From Fennellomyces sp. T-0311 (Eukaryota; Mucoromycota; Mucoromycetes; Mucorales; Lichtheimiaceae), in assembly GCA_025266875.1 (NCBI GenBank), contig JALLLT010000002.1:372001-436000 (forward strand): DNA of 64,000 nt, in the 5' to 3' direction. Positions 12,205 through 23,939 of this stretch are shown piece by piece. Made by a program: the position numbers and the translations under genes. Each line of letters begins with the position of its first letter. The first letter of the stretch is position 1. The notes under the pieces were generated by a model that worked only from the letters and a program-made list of their open reading frames with translations, searched no databases and was not told where the DNA came from.

Positions 12205-15200
12205 CGGCGACGGGTATGTGGTGCTTTGACTAATGGTGGAATAAAGGGAGGAAGAGAGAAAGAAGTGGCCACCGGCAACACACTACAAGGTATAATTCAC
12301 GGCGGCGTGCGGGGCAAATGGTCACATGTCACATTATTGCTATCATGATTGCCGTTTTTGTCTCAGATTTTTATGCTTTCCCTTGTAACAGGTTTCCCGG
12401 CGCTCTTATTCGCTGGCTTCGTTATCAATGTGGGTTGAATTTTAACGGTCTTTATATTGTTCTTCGTTTTCTCTTGCCTCGTTAGCCGGGGAAACAAAGC
12501 CGATGACGTGCTCTGGAGTACGACTAAACTTGCCCTTCTTTGCTCCTGCAGCATGCTGATATGCAGGTTGCTGTTCGGCTTTTATTTTGGCTCAGCAACC
12601 CACACTGAGTTCCCATAGCACACAAACAAAAAAGGATCGGTGGTGCTCCCCAGCGTGCCTGCTAGTCATACGATGCAGCCCTTTCTAAGGGCAAGGTACC
12701 TGGCACGGGAAGATTGTGAAACAGTGACGCAGATAAGACCAGCCAATGTGAGAAGGATCCTTGATCAGAGGCGACCTTATTGCATCGTCTGGTTTCTTTT
12801 TCACATCCAAAGGCTATGGAATTCCCGATGTTCTTTGTATACCGGATCTACTTTTCCGATATGAAGCTGTTTGTCACTAAGAGCACTTGGCTCAAAACAG
12901 TGTAGCTCACAATGCCGATCCTGTTTACGATCTCCCATTGCACATTTGCGCGAATCAGCTTCACGACAACCTGCGCCATCGGCTCGTGATCGTGCACCGA
13001 CTGGACTTGCGGATTAATAATAGACTTTCGGCTCTGTACCCATCTGCTACTGCATAGAAACCTTCCAGAATTCTAAGTGGCTGAATATTGTTTGATTTGA
13101 CAAACACAACAGCGTGTGTTCATTCATTCACACAGGCTATCTATATCTTGGCTATCGTGCCAACAGAACTAAAATTATCAGCCAGCCACCGCTCGCTTAT
13201 CTAATCGTAATCATGCCTGCAGTGATCGTATCGTTGTAAAGAGACATTATCCATGGCTCCAAAGTACACCTTGATCCATTAAGTGATGATCGTCGCTGAT
13301 AGGTCAGCTAGTCCGTAAAAGGATACAACCGTGTATAATAACGAAAGTGATACCCACGCAACTTCATAGTTGCCATTTTCGCCAACAAAGCTGGTGCATA
13401 TGACCAAAAGTTGGCTTTGGTGTCAATGATCAAAGTAAACGTCGTACTTGCCGGAACCAGTTCGCGCATGATCTGACTGACTGGTAGAAGACTTTGGAGA
13501 ACTCCAAAGCAAATCAGGTGAAAGCTATAGGGAAGTATCACTATCCTAGTACCCGGTCAAGCCTCGGAGATAAAATTTAGCTTTGTGTTGGTCTGCTTGG
13601 ATGCCAAGATGATCCAGAAAACGAAGAGATCAATTCAATGGATTTATGGGCGAGACACAAAGTACACAATCGCCTTCAATTACATACTACGTACTTATTT
13701 CATTATTCCTTTCCATCGCCCTCCTCGCTTCTACTGATTCCCAATCAGTATCGATTGATCTGTTACTCTATACACCACTTTCAATAACTACACTGATTCT
13801 TACAGCTCTGTATTGGCGAGGGTACTAAAAAAAACCAGCAGATCCGGCTGACACCACTTTTTAAAAGCATAAAACCCAGCGGCATAATAGTGAACTGTAC
13901 TGCTGTTAAACAAACGTCATACGGTAACAAGCCCTTCTGTGTGTTCGATCGAAAACACATGCCTTTAAATCACCAGATTTAAGCGTGCTTTTCTACAAAA
14001 TTCTTTACTTTATTGGTTACCGTAACACATAAATTGCTTTGTTGAAAACCCGGTTTACGCATGTTTATCACGATACTCCTTTGGTCACCTGTACGAATGA
14101 ACGGCGCTATCCTTTATACGGATTAATAGGAGAGAAAGGACTTTATATGCTCTATATGTTACATTGCTTTGAAACTCATTGACACAAAAAGAAATCCCGT
14201 TTTACGATATTCAGGATGTGTCCTATTACCAGCAGTAAGCATCGTGCACATATTTCATTGTTGACCAAGTACATCTAGGCCTACATTCGTGCTGCTAGAA
14301 ATATTCTATATAGTCAATGTACAATATTCCAATACAACCTGCTAGTCATTCGGCAAACTAGTTGACCTTTAACATACGGCTTGTGACTGAGCCCAGTGGA
14401 TGTGGTCAAAGAGCATTTATATTTCCATGTCAATCGCAGTTTAGACCGAGAAAATTTAGCTTTTATCATGCAGACATATATCACGTCAAGTTTTCGAAAT
14501 CACGGCGCCTAATGCTTACTTTTACATAGATGACCTTTTCCGGTGGCTAATTATCAATGGCAGCATTAGTTGAAAGATATTAAAGTATTAAAGCGGCTTT
14601 GTATATTGTAAATAATCAATTACAAGCGATGCGTATGGGTTTTGGAAGCATAGGATTCGTGTAGGTTTGCCATGTTCAGGTAAGTGTATGTGTATTATAG
14701 TTCGTGAAAGCCATTTTAATATCGGGAAAATTGCAGAACACATACCATAATGCTTCGGATGATAATAAGGTTCCAAGCTTTGTTGACGCACATTATACCA
14801 GCCATATAGATTTGATACTGGTTATGGTCTTATTCTTGACCAAAAAAGAATATTTTTTTTGGAAACGTTTGATGATAGTGACTTGCTGTTCAAAGCGACA
14901 GTCAGAATCGTAAACTGGGCAGTAGGCTACTGCTATTCCATTATCAGCCACACGCTGTATCTGTGCAGTATCTAACTGTACGTTTCCGGATATTCGATGA
15001 ACTAGTGTAGTTAATAGAATTTGTAATCGGTTACTGTAGGTGGCCGAAAAAGTTCACAGGCTTGTTATAAGCTGCCCCCAAACGTTGGAGAGATCTAAAC
15101 CATTACAAAGCAACCTGTAACGGATGCATTAAAATTAACAGATGGCTCGAACATAGTCGCCGATACCGGCGAGAGCACATTACCAGTATTCCGTAGGCAT

Positions 15201-15938
15201 TACTTTACTGGCACTGCGGGACAAGATGAAAGATTAACGACAGATTACGGAGTTTCGCTTTGTCGGCGAAGAAGCTTGCATTTCTGAAACCGTGCGAATT
15301 AGCTGTTCGGATCTTGATGTATACAATGTTTTGGAAAAGGAAGGCCACTTCCCCGTCGCAGCGTGAACCGATAAAGCACATAAGATAATGGATGCATGGG
15401 GGGACAGGACGCATAGCAGCGATAGAATTTTGCGCAGGGGCAGCATAGTACCGACAATTAGACTCGCGGAGTCCAGATGGCGCCATTGCGTCAGGCCGGC
15501 ATGGCTATGTGAAATATGTTGTTGTGGGGAGCTTACATAACCAATATCAAGATAATCAAGGCCAACAGAATCTAGTTGGAATCGTAATAGATGTGTAGGA
15601 TGGGGCGGTAGCCATCTGCACTAAAAGTTAGACCGGGTACATTGCCCGAAAACGAGTTATTAGGGCAAACAGCAGTTAGCCAATCTGGAATCAATCCGCG
15701 CAAAAAAAGTGGCTTCGAGTTGGACAGCCGTGAGTGAACTTTTTCCTCGGAACTCTCACCTCCACATCTCCCTGTGATTATAACGCTCTTCATCTCTTGT
15801 GGCGTTCTCCAAAACTCCACACAATAGCCTGGCTATTTTTCAGTCAGGCCGTCTCACATTATCGTTAGCAAGCCGTACACCTTTTTTCTTTGTCATCTCG
15901 AGTCGCACAGAAGGGGAGTTTAGTGTCTTAGCGCGGCC
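12205..15938. other. Gene-poor tract, 3.7 kb
   Basis: Mostly A+T-rich sequence without recognisable domains. It carries the arrestin promoter at its left end and the kinase promoter at its right. One possible small spliced gene at 15205-15820 (minus) is listed separately. A 77-codon minus-strand frame at 13308-13541 has no recognisable feature. Confidence 0.45.
15205..15820 (-). CDS. Possible small spliced gene or remnant (unassigned)
   Basis: On the minus strand, divergent from the kinase at 15939, the first 82 codons from 15820 are open. Several good splice signals follow: a TCTAAC...TTTTAG acceptor near 15620 and a GTAAGC donor near 15534. A later 93-codon open stretch covers 15486-15205 and contains many Cys residues. 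Frame-consistent joins can be drawn but none yields a recognisable domain. It may be a lineage-specific gene, a decayed gene, or chance frames in the bidirectional promoter. I assign no function. Confidence 0.22.
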
Positions 15939-18197
15939 ATGTCGGAATCTTCTCAGTCGCAACAGCAGCAAGTCAGCTTCAATCTGTCAGACGCCCATGA
16001 GGACGAGACGGATGGGTATCGAAACTACTATGCGCCTTTGTCCCAAAACAGTGAGCACATGTCGCCGTCAACATCACCCGACTCTGAACGCGATCATGGT
16101 CCATCTGGACCCTACTACGGTGTCACCACACCTAAGGCTCCTGGCGACCAATATGGGGGCCTATCCATGTCGCACACCAACGAGATCATTGACCAGTCGC
16201 GATCGCATGATTCTGAGCAAGTCGTCGAAAGCTCAGAAAACCAGCGTTACGTACGTTTGAACACACTTCTCGGTAAAGGTGCCTACAAGGTTGTGTACAA
16301 GGCGATTGACCGGGAAGAAGGCTACGAAGTGGCGTGGAACACAATGCAGGTAAATACATGTCCGGCTGGTAATATAGCAACAGATAAACTCAATTTGTCT
16401 CGGTTGCTAGGCTGCACCGAAGGATCTCGAACATGAAATTGATATCCTAAAGTCGGTGCGACACCCGAACATCATTGCATTCCACGACGCCTGGTACCAT
16501 AAGAACGAATTTGTTTTCATCACGGAGCTCATGACTTCCGGAACGTTACGCGAATACATTCGGAAACTGAGCTTGCCCAATATGAAGATCGTCAAGCGAT
16601 GGTCTCGTCAGATTCTCAAGGGCCTAGTGTATTTGCACGGATACAATCCTCCGATCATCCACCGTGACATCAAGTGCGATAACATCTTCATCAACGGTGC
16701 GCACGGCGAGGTCAAGATCGGCGACATGGGCACTGCCGAAATGAAGATGGGCAAAAAGTACACTATCATCGGTACCCCCGAATTCATGGCCCCCGAAATG
16801 TACGAGGAGCAAGGATACAGTGAAAAGGTCGATATCTATGCTTTCGGCATGTGTCTTTTGGAGATGGCCACGGGCGAATACCCTTACGGGGAGTGCAGAA
16901 ATCCCGCCCAAATATACAAGAAAGTTTCTGCAGTAAGTTCTCCGTCCCTGCGTGTTATCTGTGTTAGTGTACTGATCCATTCAATCTAGGGCGTCAAGCC
17001 AGCCTGCCTTCAAAAGATCCAAAACCCTGAAGTACTGAGTATTATTGAAAACTGCCTGGGACCCGAGGAATCGAGGTATGTGTGCCTAGTGCTACATTTG
17101 CACGACGAACGAAGATACTAACCTTTGCGCCACAGACTTTCAGCACAGGAAATACTCGAGCATTCATTCCTTGCTGTCGAGCCCGATGTAGTCTTGCTCG
17201 CAGCCGATCCTACACATGTGCATCTGACACTGCAGGTGGTGTTCAAGGGTCTGGACAAGTTGTCGGTCAAGTTTGATTTCAACGGTGAAACAGACACTGC
17301 TGAACAGGTTGTTCGGGAAATGATTGAAGAGCAGGTTCTTCCAGAGCGATATCAACATCATATCACCAAGGAGATCAACCGTATCCTACGCGATCTGGAT
17401 AAGCCAACGGAATCAGAAAAGGCTGCAGACCACGCGCGCCATTCGATCTGGCGACGGGACACGGATGCCCGACCCGACAGCGAGATTCAGTCCGAGTTGG
17501 ATAGTGTGCGTCTGGAACTCGAACGGGCCACAGAACATGCGCGCGAGATCGAAAGCAAGTGCGAAGGCTTTGAGAGTCTAGCACGTTCAGCAGAAACTCG
17601 ATACCGTGAAGCTATGCGTAACTTGCGAGAACTCCAAGAGCGCCACAAAGTCGAAGTCGAAGCTGCCAAAGCAGGCTATGCAGCGGACCATCCTCCGGAA
17701 GAGCCTTTTACAAATGTACACACAACTGGACTGGATCACGATAAGCCGACCGAGAGCCAGTCGGAATTGACTTCCCCGGTTGCCCGTGATGCCTTAGTCT
17801 CTCGTATCCTTGAAGGTATGTGTGATATACTCAGCAAGCGTGTGACCAGTTTTATACTCATGTATATGGATTAGAATACGCCGACGATACAGATATCGAA
17901 GTGTTTGTGCAAGACTGCGCCCGTGCATCTCATCGCAACGTTGATAAGGCGCACGAGTGGATCAAAAAGCTGCAGAACCAGGATATTATGACTGTTGGCG
18001 ATCTTCGCGATCTTCACGACGAGGACTGGGCAGGTATCGGATTGACGGTGTTCGCTTTGCGTGCGTTAAAAAACATGCTCAAGGGCAAGAAATTGGCCGG
18101 GCAAAATATCACTACGACCGGCACCTACGGTGGTAGCAACATACTCACCCCTGCTTCGTCTGCTCCTCCATCGGCGCGTCTCTCTCCTCCTTCCTAG
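15939..18197 (+). CDS. WNK-type protein kinase with OSR1-like and SAM-like domains
   Basis: Five exons (15939-16349, 16411-16932, 16990-17075, 17136-17815, 17875-18197) give 673 aa. A polar N-terminus of about 100 residues leads into a kinase domain. The usual lysine in strand 3 is missing (VAWNTMQ, Asn134 in place of Lys). A lysine stands in the glycine loop instead ([12 protein letters not shown], Lys117), which is the defining WNK layout. HRDIKCDN lies at 221-228, the metal motif is DMG (242-244), and the activation segment ends [13 protein letters not shown], also WNK-like. After the kinase an OSR1 C-terminal (PF2-like) domain begins near residue 368 ([14 protein letters not shown]). A coiled coil follows at about 470-545 and a SAM-like helical domain at about 572-635. 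WNKs sense chloride and osmotic stress and act on SPAK/OSR1 kinases in animals; the fungal role is open. Confidence 0.92.
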
Positions 18198-18447
18198 AAA
18201 CAGAGCGGAACTTTTGCATATATTCGTCACAGTTTGCAGGTCATTCTATCTGTCTTATACACCAACCTTTTAGCGTCAAAAGGACTAGTTATTCTTTTAT
18301 TTTTTGCTTTAGAACCCACTTGTTGTTTGGTGATCCTTTCCCATGACACTTTTGTACATAAAAATTGGGAATTGTACATGCAAATAATGAACTGTATTGG
18401 TTGATGGAATGCGTGATAAACAAATGTCCTCTGGTATATATACATAG

Positions 18448-19438
18448 CTACTGGTAACGCGATTGCCCCCGTCCTTCCCAGCTTAGCCCGGACACGTTGC
18501 CGCCGAACCCGGCAGTATCAAACTGCTCTTCCAAATCCACGTCATGCACAGCATAGTGGTTGAACGTTCGTCGTGGGCCAGTATCTTTACTGTTGTTCCC
18601 CGGGTGAGTAAACTTGTGCAGCCTCTGGTTACCAAGGACTTACCCTTTGTGCCTTGCTTGCTCTTTCTTGACGCCTGCAGCCATTGATTTTGCGGATTTT
18701 CGCTTCGCAAGCTCCTGCACAGTTGGAGGATCTGGCTTCCGAAACCTTTCTCTTGCTGATGGGCTAGTGCTATATGAATCGATGCCATCCACTGGATCAC
18801 AAGTTAGCGTGTGGACATACAATTCTGATTCTGGCATTCCTCTGCTGCATAAAGGACAACATCCTGTGATCTAAAGAATGCGTTAGATACGAATGGCATA
18901 TCATTCCACGCGGATATGTGTATACCGGTTCATCATCATCTTTGTGATCTGATAGGTGCTGTCTATCTGGTGTGAAATCTGACCGCTCGTTGCTATCTTT
19001 CGAATAAAACTCATGAAAATGTGGTGAAGGTGGACTCGACGCAAGTGGATCGTCATCGTCGTCTTCTACCCATTTGCCAATATCGTCCAAATCGAACACA
19101 ATTTCTTCTTCTTCTTTTTCTTGTTTGGCTTCTGCTTGCTCGGCTTTGGGAGACAGCTTCTCCTTTTTGACCAACCGATGGGTGAGAGTCTCAAATGAAT
19201 CGTCCGCCGAGCCACCGACCGCCGGTTCAATCTCGTGTCGATGTCGCTTTAATGGGGATAGATTATGTACTCGATTGGCGAGCCTTTCATATTCGGCACG
19301 TTGCTCATTGACCTGTTGTTCCTGGCTCAATGCAAGTGCTCTTTCTAAATCACGCTGCTCTTGTTCCTCTAAACTTAATCGAGAACTAGGGGGTTTTGCC
19401 CACCAAGATTGAATGGTCGATCGTTTTTTCGGGGGCAT
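18448..19438 (-). CDS. UIM and UBZ4 zinc-finger protein with PIP-like N-terminus
   Basis: Three exons (19438-18926, 18870-18644, 18589-18448) give 293 aa. The N-terminus KKRSTIQSWWAKPP resembles a degenerate PCNA-interacting box, with Ile then a Trp pair where PIP boxes carry an aliphatic residue and two aromatics. An amphipathic Glu/Ala/Leu/Ser helix at about 23-41 (LERALALSQEQ) fits a ubiquitin-interacting motif. A long acidic region follows. Residues 176-195 form CPLC-x11-H-x3-C, a Rad18-type UBZ4 finger that binds ubiquitin. The C-terminus is basic, then Gly-rich. Together these suggest a ubiquitin-reading adaptor in DNA replication or repair. I cannot name an orthologue. An in-frame ATG at 19489 is an alternative start. 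The gene is convergent with the WNK gene, with 250 bp between stops. Confidence 0.75.
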
Positions 19439-21990
19439 GTCGCAAGGAAGAGGAACAATAAATTGGGATTGCGGCACTTGTTTTGACAAACACGCCTTTC
19501 TTGATATTAAACGCGTAAAATAGTATCTGCATACCCGTTGGGTACCGCTTCAACAGATCGCATCTATCGTTGACCATGTCCTTTTGTGTAGAGCAATAAG
19601 TGTGATAGGGAAAGCCAAGAGGACATTACTGTGGAAGAAATAAATGCCTTCTTTTTTATATTTCTAACTGTATACGAGAATTACAGCTTTGCTCATTAGT
19701 GATAGCTCGAGGTGTATTTGGTAACTGTCGGTGGAGCACAACATCCAGTAGACATAACAACCGTTAGGGCAGCCCAAAACAGTACATTCATTTGTAAATC
19801 TATTAAAGCAGTGATCACATTAGATTAAATGTTTTAGAAAAAGGTCCAGATCTTCAAAAGTACGTAACCATTGAGGATGCAAAAGCCTTTCAATTGTACT
19901 GAATCCTCTACTCGAAAACATTTAGAAAAGTGTCTAGTACCACATCGGAAAATTATCCTATAGCTGACACATGAGATCATGGATAAGATCGCGTATAATG
20001 AATGATGCTGGTCCATATAAACTTACAGCATGCTTCCTTTAAGTTTGGCTACCTTGACAACTATGTAAGCACACACTTTGAAAAAATTTCCATGAGCCAA
20101 GTTATAGTATCGTCTGTATCGTCATTCAAGAATAGTGGTGTATAAAGGATATGTAATACATCACGGCATTTATAGGTTCCTTTAGATAGAAATAAAGCGA
20201 CACACATTACGCTTTGCAATGCCCTCCGAAAAGCTAAGAAAGTTCCTGAAAACGCTCGAAGCAACCCACTCAGAACTACGAACAGTGGTCTCAAAAGTTG
20301 GCATGTCCGCTTCAAATGTCGACATACGTACGTATTGAGAAACGGGTAATGTCTATTACTATAACGGAGCCGGTTCATAGCGGATAATGGTAAGCTAAGT
20401 GATAGCTACTGGCATATGCTTATGATAACGTCTATGACACTATGTCGGTTATGGGAGATATGTAGGCACGAGTGTGCTTTAGCAAAATGCAAAGTGAGAA
20501 GTGACCGTTGCGTGATAATGAGCAGTGGCAATGTACATGTTGGGTACAACAATTCTTATAGTTTTTGTCAGATGTAAAAATCGATCCATCTATTGAATCT
20601 TTCTAATGTATTAGTACGCTGTCTTGCTTTTTTTTTTTGCAATGAAACGACATAAAATCCAGGAGAAAGACCATTAAACTTTACAATCAGCACGCATGGA
20701 AATGAAACCTTCGAAGTTCAGGTAGAGTGATAGACGAGCCATAGTATGCGATATTTGATCAGTACTTTTGTGTATCAGCTATTTTCTGGCTAAGCTGGCG
20801 CGTGTAATTGGTCAAGAAACAAGATGTAGAGACGGGAAGTTCGATAAACAAGACAAATGGAAAAGTTAAAAGTGAAAAACATAGGAAATGCAGAGTACTC
20901 TATGAAAAAAGCTTATAAAGCCATCTTTGATAGGCATTTTATCAGAAAACGCCATAATACCTAGCTGTTACCTGGTAACCATGGTAACGATTCTATTTAG
21001 TATTGCAATGAACAGCTATGTAGTATGTAGGAATGGCAGATATTACATACTGTCACGATACTTGATACAATATCCTCCGAGTATACTGTATGTATGTCTA
21101 ACTTGGAAAAATGAAAGTGTCGGATCGCATTTTTAGAGTGACTCCAGGAGTATATTACTTTATATAAAAGCCGAATATGCATATTCAGGCAATAAACGAT
21201 GTCGCTTGCTTTGCAAACGTGAAACGATCGGTGGTAGTAAAGATGTCAGCATGTGTTGCACACTGATCTTGGAATAAATATTGTACGACAACCTATTACG
21301 CTTAGCTTCAACGCGATTGCGCATACATGTGCGCTTTCGGGGTAGAATATAAATGTGTACGTATGTAATTTTTCGATCCCATCACTTATATACCAGAATA
21401 ATGCACGATTGAAGCTTTTATGTAATTGTGATAAAGATACCATATGGGTATATCAATGTCGACCAGATTCGTCGTTACATGCACCAAATGATGAGTGAAC
21501 AGCATTTTCAGGAAAAGGGGTGAAAGTAAATTGCTAACGACAACATTGTAGTTTATCTCTCTGAATAGTACGGCTGGTGATTGATCGACAGGTCTTGTAT
21601 GCTTAACATTGTATGCAACGCAGATATTGGTAGTATAAAGCAAAATAAGCTGCTCTCGGACATGTCACCTGAATACTAAGATCACAGATGGGATTGATTA
21701 GGCCGGTTTAGGTAATTTCTCTGCAAATATATGCCGATGGAAAGAGGTGGATGCGTCCAAGTCGATGCTTGCTGACTCGGTATCATGGGAGAGAATAACA
21801 TATTTGACGAGATATAGGGTTACATACTGATGCTGTCATATTAAAGCAAACTTAACGTGTATGGATCGTATGACAGCAGCGCCTCCTACAGGGAAGCGGA
21901 TTGTCATGGTGAAATCAGTGATGCAAAAGTGGGTCATTAAAAATCCCCGCTTCGCAAGTCGGCGTTGTTGTCCCTTTCCACATTCAAACA
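19439..21990. other. Gene-poor tract, 2.5 kb, with one repeat copy
   Basis: A+T-rich sequence holding the promoters of the UBZ4 gene (left) and the THI5-like gene (right). A dispersed repeat copy occupies about 19830-20140. Open frames at 20061-20378 and 21386-21643 have no recognisable domain. Confidence 0.45.
19830..20140. repeat. Diverged dispersed repeat, copy 1
   Basis: This stretch can be aligned by eye along its length, same orientation, with 27650-27930. Shared blocks include the TTCAAAAGTA start, a GATGC...AAAG.CTTTC.ATTGTA block, an ATAATGAATGATGCTGGTCCATA-like block, TTGACAACTATG and TCGTCTGTATCGTCA. No intact coding frame or terminal repeats were found, so the element class is unknown. 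Confidence 0.6.
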
Positions 21991-23121
21991 ATGCCTTCCA
22001 CCACCATTCGCATTGGCTACGGTACGTTATCCAGAACTGTTAAACGGCCATGCACAATCGCTGACGTTATAAACGCGTAGTTCCCGAACATTTTTCAACG
22101 CCATTGTACATTGCTCGCGATCGAGGATTCTTTGCCGAGAATGACGTTGCGGTCGAACTTGTGTGTTGTCCAGGTAAGATAGGCGACACGTTACTCGCAA
22201 ATTCACGGGCACTGACACGATTGCATAGGTGGCACCGGTGAGGTAGAAATAATTGGGCATGATAAAAGGCCATAGATGGTAATGCGTGCGAGAATATAGA
22301 TGACTTCGAAGCTCCAGAACAAGACGCTGGACCTGGCAATTGCTTTAACCGAAGGTCTCGTGGCTGGCATCAGCAAGGGTCAAGACTGGTACAAGATTGT
22401 CGGCACCTATGTGGATGCACCTCTGTGTACGTTTTGATTGCAGTATATTTTTTTCTGTCCTAACGCTGAAAGGTATGCAGGCTGGGCCATCTCAACGGGA
22501 GCCAACTCCAAGCATACGTCCATCGACACTCTGAACAAGACCAACGTGGCGATTTCCCGCTTCGGATCGGGATCACATATCATGGCGTATGTGCTCGCTG
22601 ACCAACAAGGATGGCTGGGCAGCGAAAAGAGCGATGAGGTGTTTGACTTTGAGCCGCTGAACAACTTCCAAGCCATGCGCGACTCGGTCAACAGCGACGA
22701 GACGGACTTTTTCATGTGGGAAACATTCACCACCAAGCCATACCACGATTCGGGCGAGGTCAAACGCATCGGCCAGATCACTCCTCCCTGGCCTGCGTTT
22801 ATGTTTGCTGCGCACGTCGACCTCTTACAGAACCATGCAAGCGACCTGCAGCGCGCACTCAAGGCCATCGAAAAGGCCACACTGCTGTTCATGGAGCAAA
22901 AGGAAAACGACTCGGTCAAGCTGGTGATGGATACGCTCAACTACAACGAGGAGGACGTGCGCAACTGGTTCAAGACGGTGCGGTATGCGCTCGACCACAG
23001 CCAGGTGTCCAGCCGGGCGCTGCAGGTGACGGTGTCGACGCTGATCAAGGCGGGCGTGGTGGAGGCGCCTGGCTTGACCCCCGAAAGCCTTTGCGATCTT
23101 CAGGTGGCGAATTTGGTTTAA
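21991..23121 (+). CDS. Ca3427/THI5-like solute-binding-fold protein
   Basis: Five exons (21991-22021, 22081-22173, 22229-22242, 22300-22426, 22481-23121) give 301 aa. Exon 3 is only 14 nt; it supplies the GGTGE turn and is needed to keep frame. The protein resembles the NMT1/THI5-like and SsuA periplasmic-binding fold of bacterial ABC uptake systems, seen in fungi in Candida Ca3427-like proteins. Features include the opening strand TTIRIGY, VPEHFSTPLYIARDRGFF, LDLAIALTEGLVAGI, and VAISRFGSGSHIMAYVLA. No signal peptide or membrane segment is seen, so it is probably cytosolic. The THI5 active-site iron/His cluster is not evident. The ligand is unknown. It ends 66 bp from the stop of GNA1 on the other strand. 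Confidence 0.88.
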
Positions 23122-23187
23122 GGCTTTGTTGCTGTTGCTATAAAAAAATGATGATGCATGGTGGTTTTATTCTTGCGTGACTTTTGT

Positions 23188-23939
23188 CTATGGGAAGTAG
23201 TGGCACATTTGCACCTGCGCTACGTCGAGCTGGCATTTTTCATAGAACGGCACGTTGTGCTCTTTGCAGTTTAGGATAATCTTGTAGCATCCAAGCGCCT
23301 GGGCCATGTGCTTCAGCTGGTCGATCAGCCTATCGTCCTTCCGTGAATAACCTTTGCCATTGATCCGCTGCTCTCCCCTTTATTTACCGGATCCCCAGCT
23401 TTTTTCCGCGCTGTGTATCGGAAACAACCACGTCCTCGATATGGCCCGACTGGTTGGATCATGTTAGCCTCGCCCTGTCGCCTTTCATGCTACTCCCTCC
23501 GCGTACCTGGCCACACGCATGCAGGAACTTGTGCTCGACTATCAGCGTAGCACACCCGACGATCTCGCCCAGCGCTTCTACACACACAAGGAAGTAGCAG
23601 CCCATTCGTTTCATCACATCAAACCGCTCTAGCGCCGCATCGTGTCAGCAGATGACGCCCCTCAGCCTTTGTCTCGTTGACCCATACCTTGGAACACTTC
23701 TTCCGACACTTCGCCCGTGACCGACAGCTGGCCTAGAACCGCAAAAAAACCTGCATACCCAGTTTATACGCCGTGCAACAGGGTGCGCCTCTTTTTACAG
23801 TACCTTTGGCGTAGTCGTCTCGTCTCAGCGGGCGGATGATGTAGCCAAGGGGCAGTTGGGCCTGGACGTCTGGTGATATGAGCTTTGGCGAGAACAGATT
23901 CGGATCATCGTCGTTCGTCAAGTACGGGGAGTTAGTCAT
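23188..23939 (-). CDS. GNA1: Glucosamine 6-phosphate N-acetyltransferase
   Basis: Transfers acetyl from acetyl-CoA to glucosamine 6-phosphate, a step toward UDP-GlcNAc for chitin and glycosylation. Five exons (23939-23804, 23750-23688, 23628-23507, 23449-23388, 23329-23188) give 174 aa, the usual small GNAT size. Recognised blocks are YIIRPLRRDDYAKG, FFAVLGQLSVTGEVSEE, ERFDVMKR, GHIEDVVVS, the acetyl-CoA loop QRGKKLG and the C-terminal CYKIILNCKEHNVPFYEKC. The acceptor at 23751 rather than one 19 nt further on is chosen because it restores the KGFFAVLGQL block. It is divergent from the YciI-like gene (242 bp between ATGs) and convergent with the THI5-like gene. Confidence 0.93.
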
